Source: Acorus gramineus (lineage: Eukaryota; Streptophyta; Magnoliopsida; Acorales; Acoraceae). Taken from it: a stretch of DNA of 64,000 nucleotides. Shown here piece after piece: positions 23,136 through 34,379 of this stretch. The stretch lies in contig CM060855.1 of the NCBI GenBank assembly GCA_030737835.1, positions 11,379,927 to 11,443,926 of the forward strand, read 5' to 3'. The notes beneath the pieces are model-generated. The model saw only the letters and a program-made list of their open reading frames with translations. It did no database searches and was not told the DNA's origin. The first letter of the stretch is position 1. The number at the start of each line of letters is the position of its first letter. A program made the translations under genes and the position numbers.

Positions 23136-26100
23136 CACCTGTGCTTTTCTTCTTTGTGTCCCTTCTCTCTCTTCCTAACCGCACAGATGGTGGTTCTCCC
23201 TCTCCTCCTGCATGCGCCCTCCAATTGCCTCCCTCCTCCAGTTTTTCTTTCCCTACAGCCCACATTGCCTCTTCCGTCGTTGTCTCCCTATTTTTTCTTC
23301 TTTTTCTCCACCTACAAAGGTGTACATAGATTGATTAATAGTATACACAAGCAAAGATAACTGCGTATTCATAATGATTAACAGTGTACACGGGTTTTTG
23401 GATGAGTGGTTGATTTGAATGGGTGGGTAGAATAAAAAAAGTTAATTGCAGTTTAGGATTTTGTTAGTGAAAGGGATCCAAATATAATAGGTATTGGTAC
23501 CTCGGGATCTACTGTTAACTTGAAAATTTTCAAAGACTTAAAATTAATACAAGGATATGATGAGGGACATTGAATTAATTTTCTCAAAACAAAATGAGTA
23601 CCATTACAAAAAAATTTCTAAAAATTAAAAAATAGTGACTTTTTTTTTTTATAGCAGTTTCGCTCTCTAAAGAAGCTCCTTAAATATAGATAAACAAGGG
23701 GGGTTTGTTTAGCTATTTTTGAACTGTAATTTAGATTTGATTTTTGAGATCCAATATCTAAAAATTATATGGTTGGGGATGTTATATAATTATATAAAAT
23801 AAAAAAAGATGAGGACAAATATGATAATGCTCCCCTTTTTCAAACTCAATTTCAATTTACACGTTGTTTTGAATTTTTTTTTAAATAATATACATCATTA
23901 AATGAAGTATACATGTTTTTATAAATAAATTGTATAGATATATTTATAAAAAAACGTAAAATTTTTAAAAAACTGTCAATGGATATGGTTTTTGTTACTC
24001 CTTTCATTTTTCGTTTTGAGTGTTTTTGTATCATGCATGTCCTTGTAATATTTGTTATTTGTAAATATGCCCTCATGAAAATAATTTAAAATATTAACCT
24101 CTTTTTTTAGTGTGGTGAATAAGGATCACATAGAGCGGGAACAGTGAAAAAAACATTCGGTTAGGAAAAATAGAATTTGATAGATGTTAGAATTTGATAG
24201 ATGTACTAAAATAAGTTAATATAAATCGTGATAGTATTTTCAAGAGGGCTATCAATTTTATCCTGATAATTATTTATCTTAAAATTTTATTTTTATCTTA
24301 AATAAGGTTTTGTCACACAGCAAACAGATGCTTAGAATGTATTTGTACATGAAGAAAAGTAGGGAACCACTAGAAAAACGAGTGTTTTTGCTAGATATTT
24401 TCTCTTACCTATTTAATCATATGCAAAGATGGGAATTTTTTTCTATTCCCGTAGCAGTGAACATGTAAAAAAGTTTAGAGAGAATGTTTTCATCACTTTC
24501 ATATGTATAAACAAAATAAAAATTGATCAAATGTAAATGATTTATTTTTCATCAGTATCTTTTTAATTTAAATCCATTCACTTTCTTTCAATTTTTATCC
24601 AAAATTTTGGACAAACACACTCTTAAAATATCAAAATTCCTACATTTACATCCAAAACGCATTGTAGCAGTATCGTTTTTAACCAAATATATATATATAT
24701 AACAATGGATGATTCAAAGTGATATGAAACATTAATAAAAGTACAGTCAGCTCCTTCAAAAATGATAGCATGATCACTTTTTTTTAAAATCTATTTGATC
24801 ACTAAATTGACCAAATTACAGATTACTACATTAGTCTTTTTTAAAAACATTAGGTTATGATGAGGATTAGTATTTTAAAAAAAAAAACATTAGGTTATGA
24901 TGAGGATTCATAAAGTTGTGAGACCATTCTCTAAAAAAATGTCTCTAAGATTCAATAAGGTCATGAATACTTGAATTATAAACAAATTCACTCTAAAAAA
25001 AAAAAAGTAAAATGCATTGGCCACAAGTTTTGCAAAACAAGCACTCTGCTGTATTCAAAAAATTTGCAGTAACACCCTTAAAATGATAACATGAAAGTGT
25101 TGTTTTGTCCCTCCAATTAGTTAAATAAAAATTTTAATTGTAGGCATAAAAATATTAAAAGTCCAAATGCATTTTACCCCTAAAATAATAAGAACATACA
25201 TGTAACATTTCTTTGTGGACTTAACCATAAATAAAAAACTATCAGGGGCATATACCAAAAAATAAACTTTGTTTTAGGGTGCATTTGGAAACACAGTTTG
25301 AAAAACAGTTTTTAACTTTTAACTGTTTTATATACGGTTTTTTAGAATATAATGTGATAATTGTTTTATGAAACAGAGATTTTGAGGCATAATCCTTTGA
25401 TAAAATCTAATAATGATGATGTATGTAAGCTGATCTATTTAACAACAGTTTTTAGCTTTTTAAAAAATTAAAATTCTAATATATTTCATCGCAAATGCCT
25501 ACCATTCTATAAAAAAACAAAAAAACAAAAAAAAAAATTAAAATCCCCCACGCACCCATAGTTGGATATGCAATTATAGTGGGCCCCGGTTTTCATAAAA
25601 TTACATGATCTGCAACTATATATATATATATATTATATATATTTTCTGTTTTAAATTCAATGAAGGGGGAAAACGAGGGATTAGGTTGGGCAGTGGGAGA
25701 CTCTGGGATCTGTACAAGGGTGCATTTATGTATTGTTTTCAGTTTCAGTTTTCACTTTCACTGAAAGTACTCCCACTTCTTCCCCAACTATTTCAAAATT
25801 CAAATAACTCTTGCAAAAGAAAGAAAAAAAAGGTGGGGGTGTGATTTTGAAGGCTCCTGCTTTTTATATATATTATAATTATAATATAATAATAATATCT
25901 CAATATTGGTGTGTTTTAAAAGTGGGCATCTTTGATGAGCAGGCTTTGCAACTCCTTTTTTGTGCAGATTGATTGGTCGGGGGAGTTCCATTGATTTATA
26001 TTTGTTTATGAATGCCCTCTGAGGGGAGCATGTGAACATATTCCCTCTCTGGTTTTTTTTTATAATATAAATTAATAATATATGGAAATTTTTTTGACTC

Positions 26101-26380
26101 GGTATCATTTCGATCTACAAACGCAGTTTGCATTTTTTTTTTTATACAAATGTAATTTACTTTTATTTTTTGTGTGTGGTCGTCAACAACTCAAAAAGGT
26201 ATATATACCGTTAAATGAGATTATAATTAAATAATCTGAGTAAAAAAATGTTTTATTATTTATTTAAAGGGTGCATCAAAGTTTTCAAATCTCTGGATTA
26301 GGTTCAACTTAAAATGCATAGGTGTATTAGTTGGATTTTAATTGGAAGGAGAGAAATCACATTCTTTGGGATTTTCAAAT
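23136..26380. other. 3.2 kb AT-rich intergenic DNA
   Basis: No gene seen. The stretch has a (TA)n run at about 25618-25640 and a duplicated ACATTAGGTTATGATGAGGA at about 24847 and 24889. A hAT-like start GTGCATTTGGAAACACAG lies at 25281, similar to CCGTTTGGAAACACAG at 29793, but its right border was not found. Confidence 0.45.
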
Positions 26381-27293
26381 GGGAAAATATAATATAAGTC
26401 TATTATCTAGCGTCTTAAACTTCTTCTCTATTGATACTTCCAGACCAATTAGCTGATATTTAAGATGAAGCATAGATCGTCAATCCATTATAAGAACTTG
26501 CAATCTTGAGGAGTCTAAAATATAAAAACCAACAAATAAATGACTACGACTCGTCACCCTTCTTATACCGGCATTCCAGTGCGAAAATAAGCGCGTGATG
26601 CGGCCGGCCTAACATGAGTGCTATACGAGCTAGATGACCACGATGTAGTTTAGAAAAAAAAAAAAACCAAAGATTAAATAACTAATACTTGATTCAGTCA
26701 TTCTGTCGAACATAAAAAAATGCATAACATTAGACATCCTATCTCCGACATCATTGTGGAGTAATTCACATCAGTATCGTCGGTGAGATTGGTTTTTTGT
26801 ATGAGCTGCTGTCGGTCTGAGGGTGTAGGAATTGCTACCAGTCTAAGAGTGAAGGAGTTGATGCGGGTCTGAGTTTATATTTCAGAGGAAGTAGAGTTAC
26901 ATGGGGAGGGAGATGGCGCAACGTTCAAAGAGGCAACGGACAAAAGCTGACAACGGTAGAGAGTTTGCAATAGTCGGGGACTGACCAGATTACGGTAGGT
27001 GAAAGAGAGGTTGAAGGAGATGTTAATATGGAGGGAGGGGTAAATTTGTCATTCTCACGGGGGGTTTGTCATTTTTGATTGTTTGTAGTGTGTTCATGTA
27101 ATATAGTATTTGGAACCTGGGTTTGAATCACAAATTTATATACCAAGAATATTCCACTTCCGTCGATGGATTTTTAACTCAGGAGTGTATCCGGATTTAT
27201 GCATATGTATTCAGGGGGCTATAGGGATTTACTGAAAAACTAGGGGGTTATGTGGATATAGCACAGATTACAGGGTTATATAGATATTTTCCC
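26381..27293. mobile_element. Possible Mutator-like element of the GGGAAAA family
   Basis: The left end GGGAAAATATAATATAAGTC and the right end in reverse complement, GGGAAAATATCTATATAACC, agree over the first bases. The right side carries the iterated GGGGGTTAT..GGAT motif seen at 39090-40018. I found no matching 9-bp flanks, so the borders are tentative. Confidence 0.4.
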
Positions 27294-27365
27294 AATAATA
27301 TAATATACATGTATACAAGCATGACATATACGTTAATACATCACATAACTGAGTATATTACATGT

Positions 27366-27533
27366 TGTGTGTGTTACACTGTGTACACTTTTATATCTGA
27401 TATCAGATTTTGTGTTACACTATGTACACTGTTATTCTCAATGTGTACACTGTTATACCTGTTATAGGTTCTTTGTGTTACACTGCGTACATTGTTACGC
27501 TCATTTTGTACACTGTTATACCTGTAATAGGTT
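27366..27533. repeat. Short tandem repeat, TGTTACACTxTGTACACT type
   Basis: GTGTTACACT(G/A)(T/C)GTAC recurs at about 27370, 27411 and 27475, with TGTACACTGTTATACCTGT twice between about 27441 and 27527. Locally amplified minisatellite-like sequence. Confidence 0.7.
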
Positions 27534-27700
27534 AGGCTCACAGATGAGGTCATGAGAGGGGGTTGGGTTCGCGGACGGGGTCGTGAGAGGAGGTAAGGCT
27601 CGTGGACGGGTCGCGAGAGGGTTAGGCTCGCAAACAGAGGTCGCGAGAGGGGGTTGGGCTCGCAGACAAGGTCATGAGAAGGGGGTTGGGCTTGCGGATA
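27534..27700. repeat. GC-rich minisatellite, about 30-33 bp unit, 5 copies
   Basis: Variants of GGCTCGCAGACGAGGTC followed by GTGAGAGGGGGTTG repeat about five times. The GC-rich block is sharply bounded by AT-rich DNA. It opens a frame on both strands but shows no protein-family signature. Confidence 0.75.
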
Positions 27701-27869
27701 GAACGTGGAAAATGGTCGGGAGAGATCGGGAAGCACGATCAGCGTTGGGGTTGAGATCGGCACAGTGAGGGACTGGTGGAGGTGGTCTCCCAACTTATTG
27801 AGTTGTTTGGAGGGAGAAAGAGAGGTTAGGGGAGATAAAGAAGAAAATGATGAAGTTTAGTTAAGGGTA

Positions 27870-28015
27870 AAAAAGATGGAAAAAATAGAATTGATGGAAG
27901 TTGAATTGAAGGACCTAAACAAAATACTACCACTAACTTAGGGACCTAAAGAAAATAAGAAAAAATCAAAGGACCTATTGTTATTACATAGATGTCTACA
28001 AAGACCTTTAATTAA
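27870..28015 (-). repeat. Right member of the inverted repeat pair (partner near 23040)
   Basis: On the minus strand it reads CTTTAGGTCCCTAAGTTAGT and TTTTGTTTAGGTCCTTCAAT, matching 23050-23105. The plus-strand text ends CTACAAAGACCTTTAATTAA before an A run. Confidence 0.5.
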
Positions 28016-31000
28016 TTAAAAAAAAAAAAACTCAGTGTAAAAACATGTCAGCATCGTTCTTATTTCTGAGTGATCACAACTCTCATCGCATTTTCAGCCC
28101 TGTGGGCTTTTACAATAGAAAGCAATATCAAATAAAATGAAAACATAACATAATTAAGAAACACACAATTTTTCCACACTAATTGGGTCAATTCTACACT
28201 TTTACAATATTTTCTATCAGAATGAACAGGAATTCAATAGAGAACATTTAACCAGACTTGTAGACATTGAAAACACATCTCTATCACAAATGGAATTGCA
28301 TTGCAAGTGATCAACTTATACATAAAATAATGAGTATGAATAAATATATACATGGTGGAGAGCAGTTTGTTAAAAAAAAAAAAAAAGATTCACAAAGATC
28401 AGAAAAAAAAAAAAGAAGAAAAAAAGAAGGAAATATAGAACTACAATTTTTGGAGCCTCACCAGACTGTGCAATCGCATCACGACGAGGAGCAGTCGGAG
28501 GATGGCGATTTCCATGCCAAAAACTTGTCAAACACACAGTTCTTCCTGAAACCTCAACTTCGCTAACCATTCGACCTCGATCCATGTCAAATTGTACGAA
28601 TTTTTTTGTCCTCCATACTTTCTTAATCTCAATATAATCTTATATTCTTAATCCTTATCCAGACCCTTTCTTGGACTTCATCAATATTCATAGTTTTATT
28701 GATTAAATAATTGTGTCAAAATAACTCTCACATGGGGTTGGTTATATGTCTAAGCCTATCTAAACTTTGGAATGCACTCTTATACTAGATTATCTGATGC
28801 ACAATGTTTACGGGTGATTTTTAAGATTTTACAACTGATGTTGGGATAAAAAAAATCGTTATTTTTATTCAAATTTGCATTTGATAATTCTTTTTATTAT
28901 CCTCATTTTTTATTTTCTTATCCTCAATCTTGCATTTGGATCAAATATGGGATAACTTTAATTTTTTTTAAAAAATATCAAATCTATCATTCCTATTAAT
29001 GAGGCATTAATATTGTTTAGTGGAGCACATTCTTTCTTTTTTTGGTTTTTATTTATTTTCTTGGAAATGGTAGTAATAAAGGTTATCTCATAAAAAATTC
29101 GGACAAAGTCTGTTTCACCTTTTACCAAGAATAAACTATCCCCATTTTTTATATCAAAATGTGAACAATTGTCCATACTTTATCCTCATTTTTTTTTATA
29201 TCATATGGAATAACAAGTGATTTAACTTAATTTTTTTTTTTATCCTCACTCCTTATCCCAGATCAGACAGGTCAGATTAAAGAGGTAATTCATTTGAAAT
29301 ATAATATGCATTCAGAACTGTGAGATTGTCAGTTCAGATGAAAAGCTGGAACAACCACCCACGCCTCAACCAACTTGTGTGCATGGAGGATGAGCCAACT
29401 AACTTCCATTTTTATAGATACTCATACTCACTCAACAAATTAATTAAAATACAATGACTTTTATGGTATTTTTTATCATGATTGTTTTTACAAGTTCTAA
29501 AAAATGAGCAACAAAGCTAACTAGATATCAAAAGCTCAGAGTGAGTGTTGTTTTTCTTATTATAGAAAAAAGAAGATATTTTTCGATCATATGAACTGTA
29601 AAATAAAAGTGAAAATTAATTTAAAGACTAAAATAAAAGTTCAAAAACATTTTTCTATTTTTGTGTCCTACAAATTAAACTTGGTAGTGATTTCTTTGCC
29701 TTGGATGGATTACACATTGAAAAATGATAAATCAAACTTGTGTGCATCGTTTTAATGGTTGTTCATGACTTATTTTAGCATACCTACACTGGTCCGTTTG
29801 GAAACACAGATTGAAAAGTAGTTTTTGGAATAAAGTTATTTTTTAAGATGATTTTACATCTTGACTATTATTGGGATGCTTTTTTTTTTTTAGTTCGGGA
29901 ATCAATATTTAAAAGCAGTTGATGTTTGACAGAGAAATTTGCTTTTCAATTCAAAAAATCGATTCCGACAAAAAATCGTTGTTTTTTCGATAGAAAATTA
30001 AAATGAATCTAGTTTTCGATTCTGAATAAAGCTATCCCGTTTGAATACACGATTTTAGCTTTTCAAAAAGCAAAAGCTGTCTTAAACATACAACTAAAGT
30101 GAGTTCATGTATCAGCCTTCCAAACATTAATTAGAATCTAAACTTGATTTCAGTCTTACATATCATTCTACCAATAAATTGCGTAGTCCATATTATATTT
30201 AAATTAAGATGTTCATGATATAGACCGCATGCACAAATGCCTACGTTTTGATTTCTCATGCAAAAGCTTTTGGTAAGTGTGTAAAGTCCGGTAACTAAGC
30301 TATTTTTGTTAGAGAGAACCCTAAACTCATGTAATGCTGTCGCATTTTGAGGTGCTTAATTAATAACTAAACTATCAAATGAAGACTCATGCGCTGAATT
30401 TCAACATGGATCAAACATTTAAACTATTTATCAATATATATCTTTTTCGCTAATGATAATAAAAGGAAAAAAAAAAAATCAAGGTCGAACAGACAACGAA
30501 CACAAGGTCGATCCATGAAGAACTGGTCACTTGACAAGCATCACATGGAAATCACTCACCCGTGCAAATATGATTAGCCGTTGGAACTGATCACCACTTT
30601 GATCGAAGCTGTGTGAACGTAGCAGGAGAATTTATCATATGCTTGTGCTTGTTTTTACTTTACTCAATCGCATGATTCTCATTTCATCAAATGAATTGGA
30701 CCATGAGTGATAAACAAACATTTCATTTGATGAACTTTAAACCATTAGATTGATTCAAATACGAAACAAGCAGATGATCCATTCCCAAACGTATAGACCA
30801 CCCAATGGAAGCAACTTCAAACAGTCAATGTATAAAGGAAGAAAAAGTTCCCCCCATGGGAAGCAAATTAGGTTGGCCATATATATATATGCACACACTA
30901 CAGGATCAGGGGATGGATTAGATTTTGTTTTCTTTGACTCGTAGGTAAGAAAAGATCTGTTGCATGTGCTCTTTATTACAACCAACTCTCCTTCTCCACT

Positions 31001-31097
31001 TTCAAATCCATTCAGTTTAACATACAGTTCTTATTTTCATAGACAAGTAAGTGCGTGAAAATTTCTTGACGAGGAATTTGTTAGGAGAAATGTTTTT
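28016..31097. other. 3 kb intergenic DNA
   Basis: No gene recognised. A less AT-rich patch at 28450-28590 gives short frames without family likeness. At 29790-30075 there is decayed repeat text (CCGTTTGGAAACACAG, ATCCCGTTTGAATACACGAT). A (TA)n/(CA)n run is at 30880-30898. Confidence 0.4.
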
Positions 31098-32630
31098 TAA
31101 GCCCCAATTCACAAGTTCTATCACAGACCCCATGAGCTAGCAAATGGAGAATTTCTATTATACATTTTTGCTAACCAATCCCCTAAATAATGCGACGGTT
31201 ACGATTTTCATATTTGCATCCATGCAACATTATTTAATATATATATATTTTTAGAATGTTGAATTTAATTCTTATTCTTTTATCATTAACTCGTTCATTT
31301 TTTTCTCAGAATTGATTTTTCCATGAAGATCACCTTGTAGGAAATATGAATTTCTACTTCGGAAGAATTTAAAATCATGGATTCGGTTTATTTTTCCGAT
31401 TTGGATTTCATTTCAATGTCTATCGGATCAGGTTTGACATATATTATGTTTAAGTTTCACATTTGGTGTTTGGCTTTGAATATGATATTTTTCTGTTTTT
31501 TGTATAGCCTAGATTGAAGAATGTGACATAATTTATTTTTTCATGAACTCAATGTAACATTTGTTAAATGTAACATACAACGAAAAATGTGTTTGACATT
31601 TTTCATAAAATGTAACAGATTATTAAAGAGATGATCTGTATTTAAATTGTTTAAACATTGCATAGAATGTAAAACATTTAGGTAAATGTAACTGTTATGT
31701 TACATTTATATAAATGTAATAGTTTTTTTTATAAAAATGTAACAAATAGTTCATGTAACACTTGTTAATGTAACTCACAATGAAAATGGTGTTTGACATT
31801 TTTCATAAAATGTAATTGACTATTGAAGAGATGATCTTCTTTTAAATTGTTTAAATATCTCATGGAATGTAAAACATTTAAATGTAACTGTTATGTTACA
31901 TTTATATAAATGTAACAGTTTTTATGAAAACGTAACAAATAGTTCATGTAACATTTGTTAAATATAACTCACAACAAAAAAAAATGTTTGATATTTTCTA
32001 TAAAATGTAATTGACTATTAAAGAGAGGATCTGTTTTTAAATTGCTTAAACATTGCATGGAATGTAAAACATTTATGTAAATATAACTATTATGTTATAT
32101 TTATGTAAATGTAACAGTGTTTATATAAATATAACAAATAGTTGTGAGAGATGTAAACATTTAGGAAATGTATTTGCATTTTTTGAGATACATCTTATTT
32201 ATGTAAATTGAAAAGATATTTGTCAAATGCTAGAATGCTTAGTTAATAATTAACATTTTTTTAAAAAAATGTATATAGTACAGATGTAATTTGAAAAAAA
32301 AAGGGTAGCCGTTTGAAGGATTTTGATACAAAAAAAAAAACAATTTAGGTAAGTTTTGGTATAATTTATGTAAGTTTTGGGTGTAACTGAAATAGAAAAT
32401 TCAGTGACTATGTAAGGAGTTGGGTTAATGAGACATATTTTTAACGAAACCATAGAAAATTAGTAACTGAATAGTGAAAAAAGGGGATTTGGGTTAATGG
32501 GACAGATTTTTAATGAAAGGAAGATTTGTATTTTATCATTTTACCATTTTTGAAAAGTCAACAAACCAACCAATGAGATGATGACACCTCATGGAGCTTG
32601 TGAGTGATGTTTATATTTAAGGGCCTGAGT
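31098..32630. mobile_element. Candidate element built around a TGTAAC tandem array
   Basis: The left text AAGCCCCAATTCACAAGTTC..CCCATGAGCT and the right text in reverse complement (AGGCCCTTAAATATAAACAT..CTCCATGAGGT) are weakly alike. They may be the terminal repeats of an element about 1.5 kb long. Target duplication not found. Confidence 0.3.
31553..32155. repeat. Three-copy tandem repeat, about 190-200 bp unit
   Basis: Units start near 31553, 31755 and 31947 with GTAACATTTGTTAAATGTAA-type text. Each then has TTTGACATTTTTCATAAAAT, a TTAAAGAGATGATCTG segment, and ATGTAACTGTTATGTTACAT. Each unit contains short palindromes of the TGTAAC/GTTACA type. Confidence 0.8.
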
Positions 32631-33137
32631 ATCATGACTGCTTTGTTCGATATGATAAATGTACAATAAAAATACAAAGACAATTAAATTATTTTTTATA
32701 TGTATGCTTATCATTAATTATTAGAGAAAATGTATATAAAACCTTTTACGTTTGGTGTGAAAACTGTCGGTATTGGAATTTGAGGGTCCCTGAACTTGGG
32801 CCTGGTTCGTCTCGCAACGAACTAGATCATCGCCCAGAGGGTCGCTTCTGAATCGACCGACAACCTCTCAGAGTGATTAAATGTGATCACCACCTGCTTA
32901 CTAAAAAAACAGAAAAAGTTGGTGTTTACTATTGATCGCTTTGTGGGGGAAATTGGAGGGTGCTCTTCTCTGAGCTACAGCCAGCTGCACACCTAGGTGA
33001 AAACGAGGAATCCTTTCTGCTTGGTAGAATTTGAAAAAGGGGCTGCTAAATGGGGGATAGGGCGTTGGCTACTTCGACCTAGCCGCCTGGGTCCGACGGA
33101 TGGTTTGGACTAGCCGCCTGGTACCTAGTTCTTTGGT
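32631..33137. other. Left half of DNA interrupted by the 33147-34370 palindrome
   Basis: Relatively GC-rich and complex (CTTGGGCCTGGTTCGTCTCG, GGCTACTTCGACCTAGCCGC). Related wording (GACGGCTACTTCCCCGCCTG) returns near 34980 on the other side, so both may belong to one older unclassified element. No conserved frame. Confidence 0.35.
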
Positions 33138-33146
33138 TTTCTAAAT

Positions 33147-34370
33147 GAGCTGGTCTAATCCCACCAAACCAATTGCACTCCCCCCAAACCCAACAGAAAG
33201 TTAAAACATTTTATTTTAGACACTCATCACACCAACCTCACTTGACACAAACTTAGTCATGCTGGGATGTCTAATGTGACCCAAGGTGTGTCACCCAGAA
33301 TTTTTCAACTACAATATTTTAAAAGTAGCGCGACACACCTTGGGTCACCATAAGTTGTTCGGTTTGACATACTCGAGTCAAACTAGGGTGTTTACTATGA
33401 CTTAAGGTGTGTCACCTAGAATTTTTCAATTACGATATTTTAGAAGTGATGTGACACACCTTGAGTCACCGTAAGTTGTTCGTTTTGACATACTCCGAGT
33501 CAAACTGGAATGTCTCCTATGATCCAATGTGTGTCGCTCAATACTATCCAATTGACAATAAGTTAATTTTCTTATCCATCATAAATATCATAAATACACA
33601 ACAAATAAAATATCATAAATAAACAACATTCGTATATATAGTTATATAAGTTAATTCAACATTCGTATATCCAACATGCACATTCACAAATCTAATACAT
33701 TATTTTTTTCACAAATGAAAACCTACTATTAACATAACAGTCTTCCCTGTCGAACATGTATACATCTAAATTCAACCAACTAACACATCCACATTAGTAC
33801 ATTTTTTACTCAATATATTGTTCGGAAGCCAAAATCTACTAATATGGTTGTGTTGGTTGGTTGAATTTGGATGTGTGAATATTGGACAAGGAAGATTATT
33901 ATATCAATAGTATGTTTTCATTTACGACAAAAGAATGATTAGATTTGTGAATGTGCATTATAGATCGAATATGTTAATATTGAATTAACTTATGTGACTA
34001 TGTACTTGAATGTTGTTTATTTATGATATTTATTTGTTATGTATTTATGATATTTATGATGGATAAGAAAATTAAATTATTGTCAATTAGATAGTGTTAG
34101 ACGACACACCTTGGGTCGCAGTAGACACTATGGTTTAACTCAGAGTGTGTCAAACTGAACAATTTACTTTGACCCAAAGTATGTCGCGTCACTTTTAAAA
34201 TATTGCAGTTGAAAATTTTTGGGTGACACACCTTGTGTCATATTAGACACTCTTGTATGACTGCATTTTTGTCAACTGAAGTTGGTGGGATGAGTGTCTA
34301 ATATAAGATGTTTTAAATTTTTATTGGGTTGGGGGGAAGAGCATTTGGGTTGGTGGTGATAGACGGGCTC
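33147..34370. mobile_element. 1.2-kb foldback Mutator-like element, near-complete palindrome
   Basis: The left arm (33147 to about 33795) and right arm (about 33845 to 34370) are inverted copies over most of their length, with an unpaired centre of only about 50 bases. The left end is GAGCTGGTCTAATCCCACC; the right end in reverse complement is GAGCCCGTCTATCACCACC. An exact 9-bp duplication TTTCTAAAT lies at 33138-33146 and 34371-34379. The arms hold repeated GTGACxCAAGGTGTGTCxC motifs. No coding frame. Confidence 0.85.
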
Positions 34371-34379
34371 TTTCTAAAT

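Noticed and set aside
27374-27793. 139-codon minus-strand frame rich in SRP repeats
   Set aside because: It runs through the minisatellite arrays; the repeated peptide is a by-product of the DNA repeat.
28370-28585. Minus-strand 71-codon frame ending in a poly-Phe run
   Set aside because: The end is a homopolymer translation and the start lacks any recognised motif.
29792-30075. hAT or Tourist element with CCGTTTG ends
   Set aside because: The two CCGTTTG texts run in the same direction rather than inverted, and no target duplication was found.
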